Assembly: GCA_041591915.1 (NCBI GenBank)
Contig: JBFHRB010000122.1
Location: 1 to 9,820 of the forward strand
Reading direction: 5' to 3'
Origin: JBFHRB01 sp041591915
Lineage (GTDB): Bacteria > Actinomycetota > Nitriliruptoria > Nitriliruptorales > Nitriliruptoraceae
DNA: 9,820 bases
Part shown: one piece after another, positions 1 through 4,604 of the stretch
Numbering within the stretch: position 1 is the stretch's first letter
How the letters are laid out: each line of letters starts with the position of its first letter
Translations under genes and position numbers: made by a program
The notes under the pieces: generated by a model
What the model saw: only the letters and a program-made list of their open reading frames with translations
What the model was told of the DNA's origin: nothing
Database searches by the model: none

Positions 1-44
1 GGGTCGAGCCCTCGCAGGGCGATGGCTCCGATCTCGGCGAGCAC
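1..44 (-). CDS. comM: Start of Mg-chelatase-like AAA ATPase ComM/YifB (partial, runs off the left edge)
   Basis: Only the first 14 codons are in the window. They read MLAEIGAIALRGLD, which resembles the N-terminal strand of ComM/YifB proteins (for example a SVAVRGLDG stretch in the mycobacterial member). The start is well fixed: GTG is the only usable start after an in-frame TAA at 60-62, and a GAGAGG ribosome site (52-57) lies seven bases upstream. Position supports the call, because comM/yifB commonly follows yraN in Actinomycetota. Family members are AAA+ helicase-like proteins linked to branch migration during natural transformation. The identification rests on very few residues plus synteny, so it is probable rather than certain. 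Confidence 0.62.
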   Translation of the reverse strand, partial: MLAEIGAIALRGLD

Positions 45-166
45 GACGGATCCTCTCGGTTACCTCGGGTCGCGACCGCAGGTGCCCGCCCCATCGCGAT
101 GTGGGGCAACGTACGGAGCACCTGCGACAGGCTGGCAGCACTCGGCCACGCGCCTGTGGAGAAGCC

Positions 167-535
167 TCAGAAGGCGGCGGGGACGTGGCGCAGCCTCGCG
201 GTGCCGTCTGGCTGCACGTCGATCGCGATCACGTCGAAGCGGATGCGGCGGGCACGTGGCCGGTGCTCGCGGACGTAGGCCGCCCCGAGCTCACGGATCC
301 TGCGGGACTTCTCGGGCGTGATCGCCGCGACGGCGCCACCGAACCGACTGGCCCGGCGGGTCTTGACCTCGACGACGACGAGGGTGGTCCCGTCACGCGC
401 GATGAGGTCGAGCTCGCCCCGCAACGGACCCGAGGACAGCCGCCAGTTGCGGTCGATGACCTCCATCCCGCGCTGCTCGAGCCAGCGCGCGGCGAGGTCC
501 TCGCCCTGGCGTCCGAGCGTTCGTCGCGGGTCCAT
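167..535 (-). CDS. yraN: YraN/UPF0102 family endonuclease-like protein
   Basis: This 122-residue protein has the full UPF0102 pattern and usual length. It shows an N-terminal GRQGEDLAARWL helix (residues 8-19), then RGELDLIARDG (39-49) and VVVEVKTR (53-60). The acidic residues E41, D43 and E56 plus K58 match the metal-binding core of the restriction-endonuclease-like fold. The cellular role of the family is poorly defined; nuclease activity is inferred from the fold. It lies 63 bases downstream of the small membrane protein and upstream of comM/yifB, as usual in actinobacteria. No strong ribosome site precedes the ATG at 533-535. The frame offers no other ATG, GTG or TTG start back to the in-frame TGA at 599-601, so this start is the best choice. 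Confidence 0.93.
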   Translation of the reverse strand: MDPRRTLGRQGEDLAARWLEQRGMEVIDRNWRLSSGPLRGELDLIARDGTTLVVVEVKTRRASRFGGAVAAITPEKSRRIRELGAAYVREHRPRARRIRFDVIAIDVQPDGTARLRHVPAAF

Positions 536-598
536 GCGGCGACCGTACGGACCGGCGCCACGCGCTCGCCCATGCGATCGCAGGGGCCTGTGGACGGC

Positions 599-715
599 TC
601 AGAACAGGCCGAACCCCCAGGCCAGCAGGCCTCCGATGATCACGATGGCGCTGAGGAGCAGGGCGATGTCGCGGCCCTTGCCGTCGCGGTAGCGCCGGGT
701 GGCGTTGAAGCCCAT
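599..715 (-). CDS. 38-residue single-pass membrane protein, coupled to DUF2469
   Basis: I do not recognise a named family. The ORF starts with an ATG (713-715) sharing one base with the DUF2469 stop codon (TGATG). An excellent ribosome site, GGAGGG at 722-727, lies six bases upstream inside the end of the DUF2469 gene. The product has a short basic N-terminal part with the RRYRDGKGRD stretch (residues 7-16), then one hydrophobic segment (about 17-36, IALLLSAIVIIGGLLAWGF) ending at LF. The charge pattern predicts an inner-membrane helix with its N-terminus in the cytoplasm. The same frame stays open far upstream through DUF2469 and lepB, but that upstream translation is basic, low-complexity shadow sequence; the real start is the internal ATG. 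The strong ribosome site, stop overlap and clean membrane segment support a real gene. Function unknown. Confidence 0.75.
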   Translation of the reverse strand: MGFNATRRYRDGKGRDIALLLSAIVIIGGLLAWGFGLF

Positions 716-1035
716 CAGTTGCCCTCCATGAAGGGCGGAAGGTCGATGTCCTGGCCCTCGGCGAGCTCCTCGATGTTCACGTCGCGGAACGTGATCACCC
801 GGACCTCCTTGATGAACCGGGCCGGCCGGAACATGTCCCAGACCCACGCGTCGCGCAGCTTCAGCTCGAACCAGATCTCGGTGCCCTCGTGGGGCGTGAC
901 GCTGACCTCGTTGCAGAGGTAGAAGCGGCGCTCGGTCTCGACGATGAAGCGGAACATCCGCACGACGTCGCGGTACTCGCGGTACAGCCCGAGCTCGAGG
1001 TCGTGCTCGTACTGGTCGAGTTCGTCGGGTCCCAT
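715..1035 (-). CDS. DUF2469 family protein
   Basis: This 106-residue soluble protein matches the actinobacterial DUF2469 family along its length. Conserved blocks are LGLYREYRDVV (15-25), VETERRFYLCNEV (32-44), FELKLRDAWVWDMFRPARF (56-74) and VRVITFRDVNIEEL (78-91). It resembles mycobacterial Rv2901c in sequence and position. The family has no established function. The ATG (1033-1035) follows the lepB stop codon by two bases, so translation is probably coupled to lepB. Its own stop overlaps the start of the small membrane protein. In most actinobacteria rnhB lies between lepB and this gene; here it does not. Confidence 0.95.
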   Translation of the reverse strand: MGPDELDQYEHDLELGLYREYRDVVRMFRFIVETERRFYLCNEVSVTPHEGTEIWFELKLRDAWVWDMFRPARFIKEVRVITFRDVNIEELAEGQDIDLPPFMEGN

Positions 1036-1037
1036 CG

Positions 1038-1778
1038 TCAGCGCCCCGGCGCCGCTTCCAGCTCGTACTCCGCGCCCTCGATCGTGCCGAAGTGGTCGAA
1101 CGGCCAGATGACGACCACGGCCCGACCGACGATGTGGTCCTCCTTGACGAACCCGAGTCCGAAACGGGAGTCGGAGGAGTTGGGCCGGTTGTCGCCGAGG
1201 AAGAAGTAGGCGCCCTCGGGGACGGTGACGGGCCCGTACTCGCGCTGGTCCTCGAAGACGACGTACGGCTCGTCGATCGGCTGCTCGTTGACGTAGACGG
1301 TCCCGTCGGCGTCGATGCGGACCTCGTCACCCGGGACACCGATGACGCGCTTCACGAAGTCGCGGGCGTTCGCGGGCACGACACCCAGGAACTGGCCGGT
1401 GCCGCGCACGAAGCGCTGGACGAGGCCCTGGTTCGGCTCGGTGACGTTGCCCGAGGTCTCGCCCTCGAAGACGACGACCTCGCCGCGTCCCGGCTCCCGG
1501 AACCGGTAGCTGACCTTCTCGACGATCATCCGGTCGTTGATCTGCAGCGTCGGCTCCATCGAGCTCGACGGGATGTAGAAGACCTGCAGCACGAAGGTGC
1601 GGAGGAGGAAGGCGAGCAGGAACGCCACGAGCAGCAGGACCGGCAACTCCTTGAGGAAGGAGAGCATCTCCTGCGCGGCGGTCGGCTCGTCGTCCGCTCC
1701 AGCCTCGCCCGTGGGGTGCTCGAGGGAGAAGTGCTTGTGCCCGGCGTCCGTCTTCGCGGACTCTTTGTCGTCGGTCAT
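1038..1778 (-). CDS. lepB: Type I signal peptidase
   Basis: This 246-residue enzyme cleaves signal peptides from exported proteins at the outer face of the membrane. An acidic and basic cytoplasmic tail (1-43) is followed by one membrane helix (about 45-67, LPVLLLVAFLLAFLL). Box B is IPSSSMEPTL (69-78), with Ser73 as nucleophile by family alignment. Box D is FVKRVIGVPGDEV (141-153), with Lys143 as general base. Box E is GDNRPNSSDSRFGLG (195-209). An insert of about 30 residues (107-137) separates boxes C and D. The length is normal for actinobacteria. No ribosome site precedes the ATG; a TAGGCT element ends seven bases upstream, so the mRNA may be leaderless. It follows rplS, as usual, and is coupled to DUF2469. 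Confidence 0.97.
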   Translation of the reverse strand: MTDDKESAKTDAGHKHFSLEHPTGEAGADDEPTAAQEMLSFLKELPVLLLVAFLLAFLLRTFVLQVFYIPSSSMEPTLQINDRMIVEKVSYRFREPGRGEVVVFEGETSGNVTEPNQGLVQRFVRGTGQFLGVVPANARDFVKRVIGVPGDEVRIDADGTVYVNEQPIDEPYVVFEDQREYGPVTVPEGAYFFLGDNRPNSSDSRFGLGFVKEDHIVGRAVVVIWPFDHFGTIEGAEYELEAAPGR

Positions 1779-1785
1779 GCAGCGC

Positions 1786-1791
1786 AGCCTA
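1786..1791 (-). promoter_or_regulatory. Candidate -10 element of a leaderless lepB promoter
   Basis: Read on the minus strand the hexamer is TAGGCT, a good match to the actinobacterial TANNNT -10 pattern. Seven bases (GCGCTGC) separate it from the lepB ATG, which places the predicted transcription start on or next to the A of the start codon. No purine-rich ribosome site exists in that gap. No convincing -35 hexamer is visible 16-18 bases upstream. The assignment is inferred from pattern and spacing only. Confidence 0.5.
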
Positions 1792-1825
1792 GGTCAGTCG
1801 GACGGCGAGGTCGGCCGGTGACGCA

Positions 1826-1858
1826 CGACACCCACCGGCCCGGGCGCGGTGGGTGTCG
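1826..1858 (-). terminator. Strong GC-rich hairpin after rplS, terminator-like without a U-tract
   Basis: CGACACCCACC (1826-1836) pairs perfectly with GGTGGGTGTCG (1848-1858), giving an 11-bp stem around an 11-base loop that contains GCCCGGGC. It starts 18 bases after the rplS stop codon and lies before the candidate lepB promoter. No run of T follows on the minus strand. Such U-poor hairpins are often proposed as terminators or 3'-end stabilisers in high-GC actinobacteria, so the role is inferred from position and stem quality. Confidence 0.55.
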
Positions 1859-1876
1859 AGGATCTCGTGGCGAGGA

Positions 1877-2224
1877 TCAGAACTCGCGCTTCTCCTTGAT
1901 GCGCGCCTTCTTGCCGGTGCGCTCGCGGAGGTAGTAGAGCTTCGCGCGACGGACCTTGCCCCGGCGGGTCACCTCGAGCTGCTCGATGACGGGGCTGTGG
2001 ACCGGGAAGGTGCGCTCGACGCCGACGCCGAAGCTGACCTTGCGGACCGTGAAGGTCTCGCGGACGCCGCCGCCCTGGCGGCGGATCACGACGCCCTCGA
2101 AGATCTGGATGCGCGAGCGGGTGCCCTCGGTGACGCGGACGTGCACCTTGACGGTGTCGCCCGGCCAGAACTCGGGGAGGTCGTCGCGCAGGTACTGCTG
2201 TTCGATGACGTCGAGCTTGTTCAT
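1877..2224 (-). CDS. rplS: 50S ribosomal protein L19
   Basis: This 115-residue protein of the large ribosomal subunit, at the 30S-50S interface, matches L19 end to end. It begins MNKLDVIEQQYLR, followed by FWPGDTVKVHVRVTEG (19-34), RIQIFEGVVIRRQGGG (38-53), TFTVRKVSFGVGVERTFPVH (58-77) and the C-terminal RGKVRRAKLYYLRERTGKKA (88-107). The frame stays open a further 111 codons upstream, but that translation is Pro/Arg/Ala-rich and lies in the leader. The ATG at 2222-2224 is therefore chosen because it gives the family's exact start. The upstream ribosome site is weak (GACGAG-like). It follows trmD as usual but is separated by about 254 bases carrying hairpins and a promoter, so it is probably transcribed independently. 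Confidence 0.97.
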   Translation of the reverse strand: MNKLDVIEQQYLRDDLPEFWPGDTVKVHVRVTEGTRSRIQIFEGVVIRRQGGGVRETFTVRKVSFGVGVERTFPVHSPVIEQLEVTRRGKVRRAKLYYLRERTGKKARIKEKREF

Positions 2225-2394
2225 CGTCTCGTCTTCGTGTCGTGGCGCGTGGAGCGCCGAGGTCGGTGCGTGCAGGCGGACGCGGCGTCGCCGGGGATCG
2301 GACCGTGGGGTCGGCAGTCCTCGAGGTGGTCGTGGTGAGGGTGCCGGACGGGCTGGACGGGCGCGCGCGAAGCGGTGATGGCCGTGCGCTGCAG
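2225..2394 (-). other. Probable long 5' leader of rplS
   Basis: About 170 bases lie between the predicted start of transcription and the rplS ATG. I see no credible small ORF in this stretch. It is very C-rich on the transcribed strand. A small hairpin GGCGC-TCCAC-GCGCC (2244-2258) lies 20 bases upstream of the start codon, and a 15-base motif (2339-2353) is shared with the region upstream of rpsP. L19 leaders that bind their own protein are known in Firmicutes. Whether this leader does something similar is inference only. Confidence 0.35.
2339..2353 (-). repeat. 15-base motif shared with the rpsP upstream region (copy 1)
   Basis: On the minus strand this reads GCCCGTCCGGCACCC. It is identical to 4561-4575 and in the same orientation relative to the downstream ribosomal protein gene. 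This copy lies about 115 bases upstream of the rplS ATG, within its probable leader. A partial extra copy of the GCCCGTCC half lies directly beside it (around 2353-2362). Confidence 0.4.
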
Positions 2395-2400
2395 GCGCGG

Positions 2401-2430
2401 ATGGTACGGCTGCCCCGCCGAGGGCGTCAA
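2401..2430 (-). promoter_or_regulatory. Candidate sigma-70-type promoter for rplS
   Basis: On the minus strand TTGACG (2425-2430) and TACCAT (2401-2406) are separated by exactly 18 bases. Both fit the housekeeping promoter consensus, TTGACA and the actinobacterial TANNNT. Transcription would start near 2394. It is the best-looking promoter in the window and lies just downstream of the hairpins that follow trmD, which fits a separate rplS transcription unit. Confidence 0.6.
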
Positions 2431-2438
2431 ACGCTGCC

Positions 2439-2479
2439 GTGCGCTCCGGCGCACAGCGAACACCCGCGTCGGCGCGGGT
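2439..2479 (-). terminator. Tandem tetraloop hairpins after trmD
   Basis: Two perfect GC-rich stems stand close together. ACCCGCG/CGCGGGT (2462-2468 with 2473-2479) has a four-base loop and begins in the trmD stop codon. GTGCGC/GCGCAC (2439-2444 with 2449-2454) has another four-base loop. On the minus strand a short TG TTCG stretch follows the first stem, with no real T-run. Placed between trmD and the rplS promoter, they could end or attenuate the rpsP-trmD transcript. Function is inferred from structure and position. Confidence 0.45.
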
Positions 2480-3192
2480 CAGCCGGCATCCGGCCGCGGG
2501 GGCAGCAGGTCGGGCCGCCGCTGGCGGGTCAGCTCCTCGGCCTGCTCGCGGCGCCACGCGGCGATCGCCCCGTGGTTGCCGCTGAGCAGGATCTCGGGCA
2601 CGTCGAGGCCGCGGTAGCTCGCGGGGCGCGTGTACTGGGGGTACTCGAGGAGACCGTGGCTGAACGACTCGTCCTCGCCCGACGCGTCGTTGCCCATCAC
2701 GCCGGGGACGAGGCGGGTGACCGCCTCGACGACGACCGCCGCCGCGACCTCACCGCCGGCGAGGACGTAGTCGCCGATCGACAGCTCGTCGGTCGCGCAC
2801 TCGGTGTGGACCCGCTCGTCGATGCCCTCGTAGCGACCGCACAGGATCACGAGGCGCTCCTCGGCGGCGAGCTCGCGGGCCGTGCCCTGGCCGAACGGTG
2901 TGCCGCGCGGGGTCATCAGCAGCGTCCGCGGCCGCGGACCGCCCGCCCCCTGCGGGGCGTCGGCGCCCCAGACCTCCTCGCAGGCGCGGAACCACGGGTC
3001 GGCGAGCATCACCATGCCGGCGCCGCCGCCGTAGGGCGCGTCGTCGACGGTGCGGTGGCGGTCGTCGGTCCAGTCGCGCAGGTCGTGCACGCGGACGTCG
3101 AGGACGCCGGAGTCCCGTGCCTTGCCCAGCAGCGATGCCGTGAACGGGCCCTCGAAGAACTCGGGGAAGATCGTGATGACGTCGATCCGCAT
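2479..3192 (-). CDS. trmD: tRNA (guanine-37-N1)-methyltransferase
   Basis: This 237-residue SPOUT-class enzyme methylates G37 of tRNAs with S-adenosylmethionine and prevents +1 frameshifting. It begins MRIDVITIFPEFF. Trefoil-knot and cofactor motifs are APYGGGAGMVM (52-62), LCGRYEGIDERV (117-128) and SIGDYVLAGGE (138-148), followed by TRLVPGVMG (159-167) and LEYPQYTRP (182-190). At the usual catalytic Asp (the D of xDSF) the sequence reads EDESF, placing Glu175 there. I chose the ATG at 3190-3192 because family proteins start at this point. A GTG at 3199-3201 would add three residues and give a GTGA overlap with the rimM stop; this is equally possible. Neither has a strong ribosome site, consistent with coupling to rimM. 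Confidence 0.96.
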   Translation of the reverse strand: MRIDVITIFPEFFEGPFTASLLGKARDSGVLDVRVHDLRDWTDDRHRTVDDAPYGGGAGMVMLADPWFRACEEVWGADAPQGAGGPRPRTLLMTPRGTPFGQGTARELAAEERLVILCGRYEGIDERVHTECATDELSIGDYVLAGGEVAAAVVVEAVTRLVPGVMGNDASGEDESFSHGLLEYPQYTRPASYRGLDVPEILLSGNHGAIAAWRREQAEELTRQRRPDLLPPRPDAG

Positions 3193-3197
3193 GGCCG

Positions 3198-3722
3198 TCA
3201 CTCGAGGAGGCCGTCGGGCGGGTCGACGACGACGAGGTAGTCGTTGCCGTCGGCGTCCTCGTCGACCTCGACGTACTCGTCGACGGCGGGCAGCAGCCAG
3301 GTCGAGCCGTCCGAGCGGCGGACCTCCAGCAGGTCGTACGCCGCCGCATCCGGCAGGTCGATGACCGCGCTGACGGTCCCGAGGTCGCGGCCCGCGGCCG
3401 TCCCGTCGTCGAGGCGGACGGCCATGCCGATCAGCTCGCTCACGAGGTAGGTGTCGAGCTCCTCGGCGTCGATGGGCTCCGCGGTCAGCTCGGCGCGGCG
3501 CAGCAGCTCCGCGGCGTTGCGGTCCGCGACGTCGGCGAACTTCACGAGGAGGCGGCCCTGGTGCGGGCGGGACGCCTCGATCTCGGCCAGCTCGCCCCGG
3601 AGCCAGATGCGACTTCCCGGCGCCAGCCGTTCCGGGAAGTCCGTCAACACGTCGACCGCGACCTCACCGCGGATGCCGTGTGGCTTGATCACACGGCCGA
3701 TGAGGACGCGGTCGGACGTCAC
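3198..3722 (-). CDS. rimM: Ribosome maturation factor RimM
   Basis: This 174-residue factor binds S19 and assists maturation of the 30S head. The N-terminal beta-barrel starts with LIGRVIKPHGIRGEVAV (7-23). The C-terminal PRC-barrel has YLVSELIGMAV (92-102), DLGTVSAVIDLPDAAAYDLL (113-132) and LLPAVDEYVEVDE (143-155), and the typical end VDPPDGLLE (166-174). Length is normal. The start is a GTG (3720-3722) 14 bases after the khpA stop, with only a weak ribosome site, so it probably depends on translation through the operon. Its stop codon touches or overlaps the start of trmD. Confidence 0.96.
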   Translation of the reverse strand: MTSDRVLIGRVIKPHGIRGEVAVDVLTDFPERLAPGSRIWLRGELAEIEASRPHQGRLLVKFADVADRNAAELLRRAELTAEPIDAEELDTYLVSELIGMAVRLDDGTAAGRDLGTVSAVIDLPDAAAYDLLEVRRSDGSTWLLPAVDEYVEVDEDADGNDYLVVVDPPDGLLE

Positions 3723-3736
3723 GCCTGAGCCCGGCG

Positions 3737-3988
3737 TCAGTCGACGATGTCGACGTTGATGTTCTTGCCGTCGTTGCCGGCCGCGGCCTTGACGAGCGTG
3801 CGCAGCGCCTTGGCGGTGCGGCCGCGCTTGCCGATGACCTTGCCGAGGTCGCTCTTCTCGACGTGCAGCTCGAGGACGACGGAGCGCTCACCCTCGACCG
3901 GGACGACCTCGACCTCGTCGGGGTTGTCGACGAGGTGGCGGGCGACGTACTCGAGGACGCGCTGGGCAGCCTGCTCGCTGTTGCTCAT
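3737..3988 (-). CDS. khpA: KH-domain RNA-binding protein (KhpA family)
   Basis: This 83-residue protein is a single type II KH domain. Its GxxG RNA-contact loop lies in LGKVIGKRGRTAKALR (48-63), with G53-K54-R55-G56. The C-terminus NINVDIVD is also typical. Family members bind small and messenger RNAs, often as a heterodimer with KhpB/Jag, and influence cell division or envelope functions in several Gram-positive bacteria. The gene sits in its standard place between rpsP and rimM. Its ATG overlaps the rpsP stop codon (ATGA), indicating translational coupling. Confidence 0.95.
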   Translation of the reverse strand: MSNSEQAAQRVLEYVARHLVDNPDEVEVVPVEGERSVVLELHVEKSDLGKVIGKRGRTAKALRTLVKAAAGNDGKNINVDIVD

Positions 3989-4401
3989 GCCTCGTCCTCC
4001 GCCTCGGCCTCGCCGGCGTCGTCTGCGGGCTCGTCCGCGGGGGCGGCGGCAGCCTGCGCGGCGGCCTCGGCGGCCTCGCGCTTCTTCTCGCGCTGCTTCT
4101 TGGAGAGCTTCTCCTTCTCCGTCCGCTTCTTCTTGGGGCCGGACTCACCGGTGAACTGCTCCCAGACGCCGGTGATGCGCAGGAGGTTCTCGACCGCCTC
4201 GGTCGGCTGGGCGCCGACCTCGAGCCAGTGCAGGGCGCGCTCGGCGTCGACCTCGATGCCCGAGGGCTCCTGCAACGGGTGGTAGTGCCCGATGATCTCG
4301 ATGAAGCGACCGTTGCGCGGCGAGCGCGAGTCGGCGGCGACGATGCGGTAGTGCGGCTTCTTGTGGGTGCCCTCGCGACGGAGGCGCAGCTTGACGGCCA
4401 T
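3985..4401 (-). CDS. rpsP: 30S ribosomal protein S16 with a charged C-terminal extension
   Basis: Residues 1-86 are S16: MAVKLRLRREGTHKKPHYRI (1-20), ADSRSPRNGRFIEIIGHYHP (23-42), and RALHWLEVGAQPTEAVENLL (55-74). The remaining 50 residues are a lysine-rich stretch (90-108) followed by an Ala/Glu/Asp tail (109-138). This kind of tail is common in actinobacterial S16 and absent from the roughly 82-residue enterobacterial form. The ATG at 4399-4401 has a GGAG ribosome site (4408-4411) six bases away and gives the family's exact N-terminus. The longer open frame to 4863 is not coding before this point. It is the first gene of the khpA-rimM-trmD block. Confidence 0.97.
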   Translation of the reverse strand: MAVKLRLRREGTHKKPHYRIVAADSRSPRNGRFIEIIGHYHPLQEPSGIEVDAERALHWLEVGAQPTEAVENLLRITGVWEQFTGESGPKKKRTEKEKLSKKQREKKREAAEAAAQAAAAPADEPADDAGEAEAEDEA

Positions 4402-4604
4402 GGGTGTCTCCACGGTCGGCGCCGGACGCGGCGGTGATCGTGAGCGCGTCGGCGGGTTGGCGGTCGACCCGTACCCACGCGGGCAGCGCACGAGATGTGG
4501 TGTGCGTGCTCGGCGGGGCGGAGGCCGACCCTGACAGGTGCCCGGTTGGCAGCGGACTGCGGGTGCCGGACGGGCGAAGGGTAACCCGGTGGCGTCGGGG
4601 CCGG
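4402..4604 (-). promoter_or_regulatory. Intergenic region that should hold the rpsP operon promoter
   Basis: These 203 bases separate the oxidoreductase stop codon from rpsP. The rpsP ribosome site lies at the near end. A TANNNT-type TACCCT (minus strand, around 4578-4583) is present, but no matching -35 hexamer is visible, so I cannot place the promoter precisely. The 15-base motif shared with the rplS leader lies at 4561-4575. I see no ORF, tRNA or strong terminator here. Confidence 0.4.
4561..4575 (-). repeat. 15-base motif shared with the rplS leader (copy 2)
   Basis: On the minus strand this reads GCCCGTCCGGCACCC, identical to 2339-2353. It lies 160 bases upstream of the rpsP ATG. Both copies stand upstream of a ribosomal protein gene in the same orientation. 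The match could be chance in such GC-rich DNA. Confidence 0.4.

Noticed and set aside
88..107. Hairpin GCCCCA/TGGGGC enclosing the palindrome CATCGCGATG, between yraN and comM
   Set aside because: The stem is only six bases, no T-run follows and it is away from any promoter-like element. Too weak to call a terminator or operator.
101..1934. Plus-strand frames of 273 and 280 codons opposite yraN, DUF2469 and lepB
   Set aside because: They mirror well-identified minus-strand genes and show no family features; treated as shadows.
1877..2557. Extended 226-residue version of L19
   Set aside because: Residues before MNKLDVIEQQ are Pro/Ala/Arg-rich noise that would overlap trmD. The family starts at the ATG at 2224.
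2242..3240. A 332-codon plus-strand frame opposite trmD
   Set aside because: The sequence is low-complexity Val/Ala/Arg-rich, and the minus strand encodes a full TrmD.
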